Positions 12,135 through 25,134 of a stretch of DNA of 64,000 nt are shown here, one piece after another. The notes beneath the pieces were generated by a model, which saw only the letters and a list, made by a program, of their open reading frames with translations, had not been told where the DNA came from and ran no database searches. Numbering within the stretch: position 1 is the first letter of the stretch; each line of letters begins with the position of its first letter. The stretch is from Caenorhabditis elegans (taxonomy: Eukaryota; Nematoda; Chromadorea; Rhabditida; Rhabditidae). Location: assembly GCF_000002985.6 (NCBI RefSeq), contig NC_003282.8:10230001-10294000 (forward strand). Direction: 5' to 3'. The translations under genes were made by a program, and so were the position numbers.

Positions 12135-12330
12135 ATACTTATATTTCACGTGGTGTCAGGTTGTAACGGTTTGATCTCCAAGAAATGCGGGAATTTTTTC
12201 CCCAAAAAAATGTGACGTCAGCACGTTCTTAACCATTCAAAATCAGTTGAGAACTCTACGTCTAAACTCCCGCATTTTTTGTAGATCACAACGAAATGGG
12301 ACATTCTGACACCACGTGATATTTGAGTAC
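12135..12330. mobile_element. MITE-like palindromic repeat
   Basis: The left arm (from about 12147) reads CACGTGGTGTCAG and continues through TTTGATCTCCAAGAAATGCGGGA. The right arm (to about 12318) carries the reverse complement CTGACACCACGTG with TCCCGCATTTTTTGTAGATCA. The arms are about 60 bp around a central unpaired segment, so the whole could fold into a long hairpin. There is no ORF, as expected for a non-autonomous element. A half copy lies in daf-14 intron 1 at about 20795-20892. Confidence 0.8.
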
Positions 12331-13003
12331 TCAAGTTAACAATGAACAATTATTTTATGCTAAGTTTTATGTGGTACTTGTTTAAATTAATGACTGAAAA
12401 TAGTGAATCATAAAATTGCACTCTATGCTGTAACTTTTTTGGGATTTAAAATTTTTAGGACAAAATATAATAAGTTCGATTTTTGCATCTCTTTTTATTA
12501 TAACAATTTAATTAAAAATACTAGCATTTTTCTTTCCAGAAATCCCGATTATTCGTTTCTACACATTATCAGAATTTCTAGACCACTTCTAGACCTACAA
12601 ACTTCGGTAGATCAAATATGGAAGAATTGATCTTGACCCAATTTGCGACAGCGCGTGGTTTCTGATTTCCTTTCTCTGCATATCTCGCCGGAGGCGAGAA
12701 CGCTCATTCGGGTTCTTTTACTTACTTAACCCCAATTTTTATTTTCTTTATTTTCCGCATTTCTTTAACAGATTTTCGTAACTTTTTTTCTCAATAAATT
12801 CCCTATTAAGAGCATATTTTCTTTCCCCACGCACAATAAGTTAGCTCATATTTTAAATACCGATATCGATACTTTCTCGAGATTCCACCTTGGCGCCAAA
12901 AAGTTTCAAACGCGGGGCCTAGAAAACACAATGGCCGCGAAAGTTTTCATCATTTTTTTTGTGAGAAATCAGAGAGCGCTCGAGAGCGCCGCTGTTTTAG
13001 TCG

Positions 13004-13010
13004 GTAAACA
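13004..13010 (+). promoter_or_regulatory. FOXO/DAF-16-type site GTAAACA upstream of tkt-1
   Basis: GTAAACA is the core DAF-16 binding element. It sits about 610 bp upstream of the tkt-1 ATG, in the GC-richer promoter-like stretch. A seven-base match occurs often by chance, so occupancy is only a possibility. Confidence 0.3.
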
Positions 13011-13615
13011 TTCTTTTTTGTGCGCAACGATCGAGAATTGTCACTGTTTTCATATACTGGTATATTTTGTAGTCATTGGATCTCCATTTTAATGAAAATT
13101 TCCTTCAGAACATCTGCGTCTCACTAGAAAGTTAGTGTTTCCGTTGTGATGAAACGCGTGTTGGGTTTTTTGGACATTGTCTTTTCATACTTTCAACGCA
13201 GAAGAAAGCGGTGTCTTTTTCCACGATTTTATATGTCCAAGAAAAACATTTTTAGGCCTGTCTTTTCAGTTCTTTATTTATTCAAAGTACAGAAACGAAG
13301 ATGAAAACGTTAACGTTGCGCTGCCCGGTGTTCTTTAGAATGACATTTTTTGCCAACACTTTGCAATTTTTGCCTGAATTTTGAGTTGTTTTCTCGGCCA
13401 GTCTCCTGTTTTATGCAGTGGTACCATTAGTAAATAATAGATAAGAAAATGGTGGTGCGTTGAGATGATAATGATACTAGTTGATAACGATAAGGTGTAT
13501 GTCTCTCCCTGTGTGAAACGGCCGACGATTCACTATTTTCTTCGAGAATGTTCTTTGCCGTTCTTATTCTGAAAATTTTAACATTCTCCCAAAAATCCAT
13601 TATTTTTGCAGGAGA

Positions 13616-15653
13616 ATGACCGTTTCGGAGCAACTTCGCAATGATTTGGAAGACGCTGCCAACCGCATGCGTATTTCCTCGATCGAGATGACTTGCGCAA
13701 GCAAAAGTGGACATCCCACGTCTTCTACGTCTGCTGGTAAGAATTATTCAACATTTACTCGAATCCGATAAATTTCAACATTTTCAGCCGAGATTATGTC
13801 AACTCTGTTCTTCTCGGAGATGAAGTACGATGTCGCAGAGCCAAAATCAGCATCTGCCGATCGTTTTGTTCTCTCCAAGGGACACGCTTGCCCAATTCTC
13901 TACGCTGCGTGGGAAGAGGCCGGTCTTCTGAGCCATGAGCAAGTGCTCTCTCTCCGCAAAATCGACTCGGACATCGAAGGACACCCCACTCCTCGCTTGA
14001 ACTTCATCGATGTTGCTACAGGATCTCTCGGACAAGGACTTGGAGTTGCCACTGGCATGGCTTACGTCGGAAAGTACATTGACAAAGCCAGCTACCGCGT
14101 CTTCTGCCTTCTCGGAGATGGTGAATCTGCTGAAGGATCTGTCTGGGAAGCTGCTGCTTTTGCTTCAATCTACAAGCTCGACAATCTCGTTGCTATTGTC
14201 GATGTCAACAGACTGGGACAAAGTCAAGCCACTTCTCTTGGACATGACGTAGAGACCTACAAAGCTCGCTTTGCCGCTTTCGGATTCAATGCCATTATTG
14301 TCAACGGACACAATGTTGATGAGCTCTTGGCCGCATATGAGACTGCTCGTTCCACCAAGGGAAAGCCAACCGCCATCATCGCCAAGACTTTGAAGGGAAA
14401 AGGAATCGAAGGAATTGAAAACGAGGACAATTGGCATGGAAAGCCAGTCCCAGAGGGAACAGTAAGTTTGACGTGAGAATGAAATAGTCTCATATTAAAA
14501 ATTTCAGGTCAATGCCATCAAGGCTAGATTCCACGGAAGCCAAAAGGGAAAGCTCGTTGCTCAAAAGCCAATCAATGACGCCCCTGCTATTGATCTCCAT
14601 GTTGGATCCATCAAAATGGCTGCCCCAGAATACAAGAAGGGAGACAAGGTCGCCACAAGAGCCGCTTACGGAACTGCACTTGCTAAGCTTGGAGATGCTA
14701 GTCCACGTGTCATTGGTCTTGATGGAGATACCAAGAACTCTACTTTCTCTGACAAACTTCTTAAGAAGCACCCAGATCAATTCATTGAGTGCTTCATTGC
14801 CGAACAGAATCTTGTCGGTGTAGCTGTGGGAGCGCAATGCCGTGACCGCACAATTCCATTCACCAGCACATTCGCTGCATTCTTCACCCGAGCCACTGAT
14901 CAGATCCGTATGGCCGCTGTTTCATTTGCTAATCTCAAATGCGTTGGATCTCACGTCGGAGTCTCAATTGGAGAAGATGGACCAAGTCAAATGGCTCTCG
15001 AAGATCTTGCAATTTTCCGTACTATCCCAGGAGCAACTGTTTTCTACCCAACCGACGCCGTGTCTGCTGAAAGAGCAACAGAGTTGGCTGCCAACACAAA
15101 AGGAGTTGTTTTCATTCGTACCGGCCGCCCCGCACTTCCAGTTCTCTACGACAATGAAGAGCCATTCCACATTGGACAAGCCAAGGTTGTGAAGCAGTCA
15201 GCCCAAGATAAAATTGTTCTTGTCGGATCGGGAGTCACTTTGTACGAGTCATTGAAGGCCGCTGAGGAGTTGGAGAAAGAAGGTTTGTTTTTTTTGTTAC
15301 GTTTTACTTTTTAAAGTTTTATTTTCAAAAAGAAACTGTATTTGAAACTAAAAATTATGTTTTCAGGAATTCACGCCACTGTTATCGATCCATTCACCAT
15401 CAAGCCACTGGATGGAAAGACCATCGCCGAGCACGCTCTGAAAGTTGGAGGACGAGTTGTTACTACCGAAGACCACTACGCAGCTGGAGGAATAGGAGAA
15501 GCTGTTTCCGCTGCTCTCGCTGATTATCCAACGATTCGTGTCAGATCATTGAATGTCAAGGAAGTTCCACGCTCCGGACCACCAGATGCTCTCGTGGACA
15601 TGTACGGAATCTCTGCTCGTCACATCGTTGCCGCCGTCAAGAACTTCCAATAA
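13616..15653 (+). CDS. tkt-1: Transketolase
   Basis: Four exons (13616-13736, 13788-14461, 14508-15282, 15367-15653) join to 618 aa, the length of animal transketolases. The enzyme moves two-carbon ketol units between sugar phosphates in the non-oxidative pentose phosphate pathway, using thiamine diphosphate and a divalent metal in the cytosol. Visible motifs are GHAC (about 72-75), the diphosphate/metal-binding GDGESAEG (150-157), the catalytic TPP-activating Glu364 in [19 protein letters not shown] in the pyrimidine-binding domain, and the C-terminal domain from about 490. The start ATG follows a TTTTTGCAG acceptor at 13602-13610. Codon use is strongly biased towards C-ending codons, which marks a highly expressed gene and explains the long shadow ORFs in other frames. 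Confidence 0.97.
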
Positions 15654-16161
15654 TGTATTTTTAATGCCTCGTATTATAGTATTATATAGCTTTCCTTTAT
15701 GTTTACTTGAAATGGTTGTGAATTTACAGCAAAATGAAACAATTTAAAAAAAGGTGCATCGCAGTTTGTATAAGCTTCTCGCACGCGTCTAGACAATAAG
15801 AAGGCCGTTTCGCGGGCATTGGATGTTTTGTGGCGAGGCGATGACGGGGATCGAAACCTGTTCGGTACCCGAATTGATACACTTCTCATCTACATCTTCT
15901 TGTCGTTTCTGAGAATAAGCGATACAGAAGATGAACACTCACGGCTTCTTAGTCTTTTTCCTCTTTCCGCTCCTCACTTTTTCATTTTCCTTTCAATTTC
16001 ATGATTTCTCTTTTTAGGAACTGATCAATATTTCTGATATGAGGATTTCTCTTTTTTAGACGGTTCTTTCAAATAAAGACCAAAGTTTTCAATTTTTATA
16101 TTTATATAACGTTACTAGCAGTATGCAAACATGAAATGAGTTTTTATTTATTTTTCCAGTT
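15654..16161. other. Intergenic, tkt-1 3' end and BPI-gene promoter
   Basis: This 0.5 kb stretch between two plus-strand genes shows no ORF of note. A GC-richer segment at 15775-15870 may be part of the downstream promoter. No canonical AATAAA is seen in the first 100 bases after the tkt-1 stop. Confidence 0.4.
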
Positions 16162-19100
16162 ATGAGAGTTCTACTATTATTTGGATTCTGTGTACCATGG
16201 CTTTCATCGGGACAAGAAATCACTCGGGATTATTCTCCACTTCTTGATGTAAGCTTATCAAATTTATTATCTGTTCGGCAGATCTTTATCGATTTGATTG
16301 GAAAACAATGGTTGTGGCATTTCATATTTTGAAACATTTAAATTTTTTGGACAGACCCTTTTTTCACATACCACGATTATACCTGCTTATTTCTCCAGGC
16401 TCATTTCAAAATTGAAAGAATGAAACGCGAAGTTTTGCTTTATCTACAAAAAAAATAATACGGTATACGATATTTGCGAAATGCGAAGAGTGCCCTTTGA
16501 AGATTACTGTACTTTTAAAAAAATTATCGCAAGATCTCGTTATTGATAGTTTTTGAAATTTGGCAGCAAAGTAACAAATTTTAATGAAACAAAAAACTGC
16601 ATTTGACACCATAGAAACAATGTTGCATATATCAATTTAATATGACATCTCAGTGACTTCAGTGAAACACTTGTTTTACCGTAGTCCAAATGAAATTAAA
16701 AATCTAATCTTTCATAAAATCTTCATCAACATATTCATTTTTTTTATAGAAAAACACCTCAGCTGTCAACCCGGGTATCTACCTTCGAATCATGCCAAAC
16801 GGGTTAGCTTACTTGAGAGAAGTTGGAATGAAAGTGATCAATGAGCAGATTCTTAAATTACAACTGCCAAATATTAGAGAACCGATTGAAAATGGAGAGG
16901 TTAGATTTATCGATAATCTTACAATAAAACATGTTATATAATAGGTTTCAATTTACAATCTTCAAATGAGCAAGTACTGGGCTCCACAGGAATATGCATT
17001 GGATATGTCTGAACCAAGTACATTTGCGTGGAGCATGAGCAAGATGCATTTGAGGTGATAAATAATATTATACTAGTTCTAGATATTCTACATTAATTTT
17101 CAGAGCTGCTGGAGACTTTCAAGCCACTTTGAATAGTCCTCTTCTGTTGCCTACCGTACCAATTACAGGGCATTTTGAAGCTCTTTTAGGTCACATTAGT
17201 TTGTATATTACTGTTAATATGGAACGGTAAGGGAGTTTTGATAAATTTTGATTTTTGAAACGAGAAAATTCTAGAAATGCAAATGGAGCTCCTCAAGTAA
17301 GATCTACTGGATGCAGAAGTGCAATTGGATATGTTGATTTGAATGTAAGAAACACTGGAGTTATCACTGATTTCTTTATCAACGCGTTTAAAGGTAAGTT
17401 GATCCCTGAAACATAAAATTTAAATCAAACATTTAAGCATTCTTGATTGGAAACTTCAAACCACAAGTTGAACAGAAGATGTGTAAAATGATTGAATCGA
17501 TTATTGATCGAGATATGAATATTTTACTATCCAACATGCCCCTAAAAGTGAGTAAATTCAAATTTTCTTTCTGAAAACTTTTGAATATTTTAAAGATTCG
17601 AATCAATGAGAACAACTTGGACATCATCGGAGAAACATTTGGAGTTGCTCCAAGAAAGGTGAGGTATGTCTCATTAATATATTTTAAACGTTGATCAAGA
17701 GGCTCAAAGTCGTAAAAAACCACGACAATCGATAGCTCAAATGAAGCCTTATGATTGAATTACCAAACTGATGCTAGAAAATTTGCATGGGTGTAGGGAA
17801 ATTAGAAACAAGAAAGTTTGAAAAAAGTTTGCCATCTGTTTGACAGCGATGTGGTAATCTTTTACAAGGCTTTCAATGAGTTGCCAGTTGATATTGTCAC
17901 GTATTTTCAGATTGAATCCAATTATTTTGAAGGTGTACAAAAAAAATAATAAATTGTATTGTATTTGAAATATATACTCAAAATGTGCCATGAAACCTAT
18001 AGTTATAACTAAAAAGTACTTTAAATTTTTTTTAGATCAGTCAACATTTTGAAAAATTGTCTAATTATCGGATAATTTAGTATGTTTGAGTTACAGTAGA
18101 AAATTTAGAGTCGAATGCTCAACTTTCAAACTGTTTTCTTTTGATTTTAACGACCTTTATTTCAGCATCATCGGGCTGGAAAGTTATCAAATCTGAATGC
18201 CAAGAATATCACCTTGACCCATTTCGTACAACGGCTTCGTGATAAGGAGTTAGTGTTGGATTATCAAATGTTGACAGCTCCATTTGTACAAAATGGTGCT
18301 GTAAATATGATGTCAAAGGGAGAAATCTCATATCGAGGTCAAGGTGGAACTCCCTTCTTTCCACCAAATGTTAGAATTCCACCTCCACATGGTATGAATT
18401 ATTTCAACTGCCGTTCTAAAAGTAATTTATTTCAGGAGTTCATATGATTGAATTCTATGCAAGTGATTATCTGGCTAATTCAATGTTGTATCATTCATAT
18501 CGTCAAAAGTTCCTTGACGTCACAGTTGGACCCGAAAGTTCTCCACAGCTTCAAGGACTTTTGCTTACAAGTTGTGGTCCTGCTGGTTTCTGTCTTGGAG
18601 AGTTCCTTGGTACACTTGGAGAACAATTCCCGGATAGACAAGTTGAAATTGAATTTTTCGCAAAGAAAGTAGGTTACCTAATATACGATCCTAATTATTT
18701 GACACACTTATTTTCAGGCTCCACTAATTGTGTTCATTGATGATAGGTCTCGGTTTAGACTCCATGGAGGTCTTAATATGTACGTAAGACCTTCGAAGCC
18801 AAATCAAGTTAAACAGCAGGTACTGATTTATTTGATTCTATGAAACAGAAATTCCTTTTATTTTCGTAAAGATCCTAAAAGCTGACACGACAATGACTGC
18901 AAACGTAAACTTGTGGATCAATGGATCAATTATTGTTGGAAACTCAACGATTGAAAATTTGGATTTTAAGGTGAGATGTTTCATCCAATCATCTATGAAT
19001 CATTCTTACTGAAGCTATGTAATTTCAAGTCGTACGACGTACGCCAAATATTATATGTTTTTATGTGTTTTTACAAATGGTAATTTAATCGAAACGTAAA

Positions 19101-19675
19101 TTATTAATAGGCCTTTAAAATCACCAGAAAGCTCAAAATTGTAAAATAAAGAGGTTACGTAAAATGTAAATAGGCCCAATCTATCCCAATCTTCCACACT
19201 AGTTTAAAACATTTTGGGTTAAAGATGGAAAAATTTGAACTTGGGTAAGACTTGAATGCGATTATATGATATTTCACCAAGAAAATTGTCACCAATTTAT
19301 TTTTTTGGAAGCCGGCCTGGATGTTTCAGTTTTGAGGTGCTAATCAAATTGTCATATTTCAGCTCCTTGAAACAAAAATCAACGATGTCGACCAAGATTC
19401 ATTTTCCGACTTGGGATTATTTGGTGCTGAATTTTTAGAGAAGCTTCTCACTGAAATTCTTCAAATGGGAATTGCTCTGCCAACCATGCAAGGTGTAATT
19501 CTGAAGAGTCCAAAGTGAGTTTGAAACGAGCTCTATAATATGAATTTATTATAATTTCAGATTAACTTTCCACGATCGTTATCTGAAAGTTTCAACATAT
19601 TTCAAACTTGACGAGGAATACGCAGGAAGTCTTGTCAGAGGAGCTGTTGGAAAAACGTTACGTGGACCATTGTGA
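16162..19675 (+). CDS. Secreted BPI/LBP/CETP family lipid-binding protein
   Basis: Thirteen exons join in phase to 562 aa: 16162-16248, 16750-16899, 16945-17054, 17104-17226, 17275-17393, 17438-17547, 17596-17658, 18166-18391, 18436-18668, 18718-18819, 18872-18970, 19363-19514 and 19561-19675. A signal peptide (about residues 1-17) is followed by NPGIYLRIMPNGLAYLREVG, the N-terminal signature of the bactericidal/permeability-increasing and LPS-binding protein family. The rest has the alternating amphipathic strand pattern and the length of a two-domain BPI fold. Such proteins bind lipids or endotoxin outside cells, and some act in innate immunity or lipid transfer. Function in nematodes is largely inferred. 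Poly(A) signal AATAAA at 19766-19771. Intron 7 (17659-18165) is the longest after intron 1. Confidence 0.85.
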
Positions 19676-20645
19676 TGAATGACAAAGTTACCAAAAAACA
19701 GAAATATCGATATTTAGTTACCGGTTTATATGTACATTTCGAGAAAAGAATACTGATGAATATATAATAAATAAGTTATTATCTGCGAAACTGTTTGAAG
19801 AAATAAGGACAGTTTTCATCTCCGTAATTTGCAAAACTGCAAATAAAATTAAATATTTGCAAGGGACCAAAAATTGTTTTTTCTGTCGAATGTATAATAT
19901 GAGAGTTTCGATTGAACGTGTCAAGTCTTTCATAGAGATTCTATTCAACAATTCAAACAATACTTTCAATCGAACAGGTATCATTTCATTCGTGATCATT
20001 CATTTCAATATCTTCTTGATCGTCAAATAAACTTATCTTTTCAACGTTTAACTTTCGTTCACATTACCAATGTACTTTTCTCATTTTTCTTTTTCTGTGG
20101 TTTTTAATCATTTCTCTACTGGCCAAGCTCCACCATTAATCTCAATCTGACAGAATATTATTTTGCTGAATTACAGGGAATCTTCAAAACTGGATCCAAA
20201 TTATTTGCAATCGAGGGTTGTCCAACTATCGAATAATTTGTTATGATCAAAATTCTAGTCGTTTTTAAAGGTACAATTGGGTCTATTACTGGCTTAACAA
20301 CCTGATGTGCATCGTTTAGTAATGTCAATTCGTATTTATTTGTCTCATATTGAACCCTTCCTAGTCACGCCACTTCACATAAAACCATCACCATGGAGTC
20401 ATTGCGTTTCTATGTTTTTCTGCTCATTTTCTACTCTTTCTATATACTTTTGGATGTGACTTGATCATCTAAAGTCTCGCTTTTCACACAATTGTTTTTG
20501 ACTTTTTCATTCAAAGTGCAAAAATTGTGTAGTAGATGTTTGATTTGTTACCTGTTATTCAAACAATCCATAAATCGGCACCCTTCCGTTTATATTTTGG
20601 AGATTTGTTGTTTCGAACACACATTTTTTTGCAGAAACATTTATA
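19676..20645. other. Intergenic, BPI-gene 3' UTR and daf-14 promoter
   Basis: The first 100 bp are the 3' UTR of the BPI-type gene. The rest is AT-rich promoter sequence for daf-14, whose coding start follows a TTTTTTTGCAG acceptor near 20625-20635. No other gene is evident. Confidence 0.5.
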
Positions 20646-22532
20646 ATGTCCAACGAACAAGAAGATTTTGGATCACTTTTTAACAACCAAGGAGAGTTAG
20701 GAATCATGGACGATTTTGCCGAGTTTGGGTAAGTAAGTTTTTAAACGGGTGATGCTGATAACATTTATAATCGTACTTTTTACGATGTGTCAAGATGTCT
20801 TAACCGTGCAATAACAGTTGTCTCTGCGTCTCAATTCCCGCATTTATTGTAGATCATATGGGACATGGAACAGCCTGACACCACGTGATTTTTCCGATAA
20901 TAGTCACATTCAATTATGTTTACTTCTGTTTTTTAATGAAAAATAATTTGTAATTTTTCCGTGTCAAATAGTTTCCTAACTCCCGGCTGTTAACAAACTA
21001 TTATAAAAGTCGCTCAAAACTTTTTTCAATGCAATTTTAGTTATGTAAACTTATAACAAAAGTAAATTAAAGGTGACTGACTATTTTTAGTCCAATATAT
21101 ATACCAATGTTGACAGGGTTTTACAAACTGGAAGCTATTTTTGATGATTCAAGCTTTTTATTTCAAAAATCTGTCTGACTTTTCTGGACTGCTCTACTCT
21201 ATTGAAACTTTAAACTCAATTTTACAAAAAACAAGTAATTGAACTGTTTTCTCGGCTTGAAAAAAAACCTAGAATGTTCCAATTATTAGGCAACACCACT
21301 AAGTTATATCAGTAACTTCAACAAAACGTTTCAAACCAAATAAGTTTTATATTTGTCCAGCACACTATCACTTCCCCCGTAGACAGTGAGATGGAAATAT
21401 ATTGTTAACCTGACTGACTCGTTCCGACTTTTATAAGACAAGATGCATATTTCTCTCTCCGCCCTGTCTACGCATTTCTGTGTCTTGATCTTTTGAACCA
21501 AAAAGTTTACAACGGATGTCCTGGGGCGGAAACAATAAATACCTCTCTTTCTCGTAGTTTGCAACGTACCCGCTCTTCTTGAGTTCACCGGAATCAAAAC
21601 ACAATTATTGTATTTGCCCCTGTCTTTTCCTCATTTACATTTTGAAGTTTCCCCAAAAGTTCAGTATCGTGGTTTGTTACTCAATTTGCAATTCCTAGCA
21701 ATTTTTAAAAAATTATGAAAGAAGTCCCCAAATATTCCAAGAAATTCAGGAAAATTTGATGAAAAATAGGGAAAAAACCACAATGTTCTCTTTTTAAATT
21801 TTTCAAAAAAAATTTTTTGTAAATAATTCGAAGTTTAGACTCCAACAGGCACAATCAAACAAACATCTAAAGCCGAAAATTATGATAATTTGTTTATCTC
21901 TACGAGCCTTTTATGAATCTGATCTCTTAACCCAATAAACGAATAATATCTTCTTGATCTATCTGACCTTTTCGTGTTACTGTTCTCGTCTCTTTTCCTG
22001 CAATCGGCAAATATTTGAGCACAGCGCAACAGATGGACCACACTTTGTAGACAGAGCCACGTTGCAGTGTTCTAGAGTCACACTATTTTAGGGGTTTTCG
22101 GTATGGATTTTTTTATCGATTTTTTTAAATTTATTAATTTTTATTCAATGAAATTTCCAATGTTGAAAAACATTAATTTGTTGGAAAGATGAAAAAATTA
22201 AAATTTCAGAGGGTAACTAAAAATATTTCGAATTTTATTTCGTAACTACCCCTCCTCGAACTATTCTTCTTCCGAACGGTAATAACGAACCTTTTGTCAT
22301 CTTTCCCTAACCTTCTTTTGTTCATTTCTCTTATTCATTCAAAGTAGTCGTCATTGAAAATACAATTCAGATGACGTTCTCAACCTCGTCTTTTTTTCCA
22401 TTTCCTTCTATTTATCGATCACGTGCTATCGTTCCCTATTACGCGCTCACTCCAACTTTTTTCTTCCTGTTAGGAGCAGAAGCTCACGTGTTGCCGATGC
22501 TCTGAGTATATTCGTTCTCTATTTCTCTCCGT

Positions 22533-22566
<34 letters not shown>

Positions 22567-25134
22567 TTTTCTCTCTTTTTTCCCATTTCTTTCCTCCTTT
22601 CACTTACATTTGTTGTGACAGAAAACACACACATACATACCCTAACGCTCACTCTCGCTCCTCTCCTCTCTCGTTTTTCCTATCTAGTTCTCAAAATATT
22701 TCTCACGTCTCTTCTAGTTCCAATACTATTTTTTTAACCGTCGACTTTTATAAACTGATGTCAGAAACGAGCGCAATTCCAAAAAGAAAGAGTATGACTG
22801 ACGTCAACAAAGGTGAAAGTTCTTGATCTGTTTCCAATACTCATATACATATATTTATTTCAATTTTCTTCAAAAACTCTATATTTGGTTCTATTCTGCC
22901 AGATCTAGTTTTTAAAAAGGAACCATAGTTCGTTCCCGAATATGAAAAAAAGTTAAGTAGCAACATTTAATTTACCGCATCATACATTATCTAACATTAG
23001 ATATATAGTTGAATACACTTTTTTCAAGAACGAGACAGCACCTGTCTGGCAACTTCACGTACACTCTTATGAGAGATAACAATCTAAGGTCGTGAGACTT
23101 GCCCTATAACAAGTCTAGTCGACTTTTTAATTTCTTCTAATACACCTGTTATGACGACACGTTGCTAGACTCTGACAATAAGGAAACTAGACCTGAAGAA
23201 AAAGTGAACATATTTTTTAAATGATTTTGTGTTTTTCACTTAGAAAATCGAATGATTTCAGTACATTTATTTTTATATTTATTTATCAAATGAATATCCC
23301 AAAACTATCTTCCTTCTATAGCATGCTGATAGAGAGCAAAAAAATTTAACTGAACCGATTTCAAAACCTCTAATACGACGTCATTATTTCTTATCTATAG
23401 GTATTCTGGCATTATTATGCACTCAATTGACTTTTTCTCTATTTTCACGTCAGCTAATTTCACCAACAACCCTCATATTCGTAATCCTTAGATAATCCCT
23501 TCCTTATAGGATCTCATTATCTCATAATTATTTCATTTTGTATTAATATCAAAGCCAACCGACTTCCTTGTTGTTTTGTGTTTTTCTTAACTCGTTTTAA
23601 ATATTCGACTTTTCAGTTTTCAAACTACAACAACACCCACAAATTGGGCGGCTGCGGGGAATTATATGTACCCAGGTGAGTCAAATTGTAGACATGACAA
23701 AGTTATTGGAAAACTAGACAGAAGTGGCTATAACTGCAAAAAATATATTTATAAAACAGACGTTTTCAGTTCCTGATCTCAGAATGCCTCAAATCACATA
23801 AAATATAAATATGCTTCAATTTTTTGTTAGAAAACAATTATAAACATGAAAAATATCTTTAAAAATATTTCGTATGATTTCGATGTTTTTCAGACGATTT
23901 ATTTCCGGTTTGTCATATGATTTAATATGAATCAGAAAGTTCTAAAACGAAAATTATCCAGCTTAAGTCCCTCATCATCCATATGAGTCACCGTGATCAC
24001 AATCACTTGGGAAACAAGTTTCTGACTAATTTAACATTTGGAATTGAGCTTTTATTTTATTGTTCAAACTGATATACAAAAATTACAGATCAAGTTCACT
24101 TACCGGCAAGCATCAATAATCCAAACATGCCAATAAACGACTGGTTGGAAGATGCTCCAATGCCTGATTGCTATAATGTTCCGTCAACATCAACTGATGA
24201 AAATAATGATCCGTTTCCATTTTCAAATATGTACGTTTATTTGAAAGTTATACACATTCACATACCTCTTTTTTTAGCTCAAGCCAATCTTCTTTGAAAC
24301 CAAAAACTCCTGAAAAGGCAGTAGTTGAAGTACGTCCTACTGGAAACGAGATGTTGGATCCTGAACCCAAATATCCAAAAGAAGAAAAACCGTGGTGTAC
24401 CATATTTTACTACGAGCTGACTGTTCGAGTAAGTTCAAAATTATTTGAGAAAGAATTTCAAAAAACGGATAGCATAACAATGATATATTTTCAGCTAGGA
24501 AAAGCATTCGAAGCCAAAGTCCCAACAATTACAATCGATGGTGCAACTGGAGCAAGTGATGAGTGCCGAATGTCGCTTACATCTCAACCATCTTCGAGAA
24601 ATTCAAAAAGCTCACAAATCCGAAACACAGTTGGAGCAGGAATTCAATTGGCATATGAAAATGGAGAACTTTGGCTAACTGTACTGACTGACCAAATTGT
24701 TTTTGTACAATGCCCATTCCTGAACCAGACATTGAATAAGCCACTGAAATATGTGTTTCGGTTGCAAAACAAAGGAGATCAAAAAAGAATGAAAATATTC
24801 GATAAGGAGCAGTTTGAACAGGAGAAAACATTGGCTCTCGGACCTTTAACTGAAAAAGAGGTGGCTGATGAACGAATGAGAATCTTCTCCAACATCAGAG
24901 TCTCTTTCTGTAAAGGATTCGGAGAAACGTATTCCCGTTTGAAAGTTGTGAATTTACCGTGTTGGATTGAAATTATCTTGCATGAGCCAGCTGATGAGTA
25001 TGATACAGTGAGTTTTTAAACTTTAATGTAATTTTTCCTAAATTAAAAATATAATATTAAAACACAATTTCCGATAGTGCGGTCCAACTGCAGCTGAAAT
25101 ACCCAAGATCTCTGAAAATGTTGTACACCACTGA
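20646..25134 (+). CDS. daf-14: Divergent Smad, DAF-14
   Basis: Six exons (20646-20728, 23617-23675, 24089-24230, 24278-24428, 24495-25007, 25078-25134) join to 334 aa. Residues about 133-316 are a Smad MH2 domain: WCTIFYYEL opens it and the end carries the L3-loop-like GFGETYSRLKV and PCWIEIILHEP. Upstream there is no MH1 DNA-binding domain, only a Ser/Pro-rich linker, and this fits DAF-14 of the DAF-7 TGF-beta pathway, which opposes dauer entry. After PCWIEI, ordinary receptor Smads run to a C-terminal SSxS phosphorylation site. Here neither candidate last exon shows one: the model ends ENVVHH, and an alternative acceptor at about 25092 would give a different tail, also without SSxS. Intron 1 is 2.9 kb, unusually long here. 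AATAAA near 25262. Confidence 0.88.
20795..20892 (+). mobile_element. Half copy of the 12135-12330 palindromic repeat
   Basis: The segment contains TTCCCGCATTTATTGTAGATCA, GGGACAT and CTGACACCACGTGAT in the same order as the right arm of the foldback at 12250-12320. The partner arm is missing. It lies near the start of daf-14 intron 1, about 70 bp from the exon 1 donor. Confidence 0.75.
22533..22557. repeat. CT dinucleotide microsatellite
   Basis: About twelve CT units run inside a wider pyrimidine-rich tract (22500-22600) in daf-14 intron 1. Confidence 0.9.

Larger units (their letters stand above)
11805..13615. other. Intergenic: lipase promoter, foldback repeat, tkt-1 upstream region
   Basis: The first half holds the lipase 5' flank and a palindromic repeat (12135-12330). 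The second half is the upstream region of tkt-1, with GC-richer blocks around 12880-13030 and 13300-13560 suggesting promoter and 5' UTR sequence. A hairpin of the form TCTCGCC-GGA-GGCGAGA is at 12683-12699. No coding exon is supported. Confidence 0.5.

Noticed and set aside
13847-15192. Antisense and alternative-frame ORFs over tkt-1
   Set aside because: They are shadows caused by the strong codon bias of tkt-1; the sense frame has motifs and splice phase.
22470-22652. Arg/Glu-rich minus-strand ORF in daf-14 intron 1
   Set aside because: It is generated by the CT microsatellite and pyrimidine tract.
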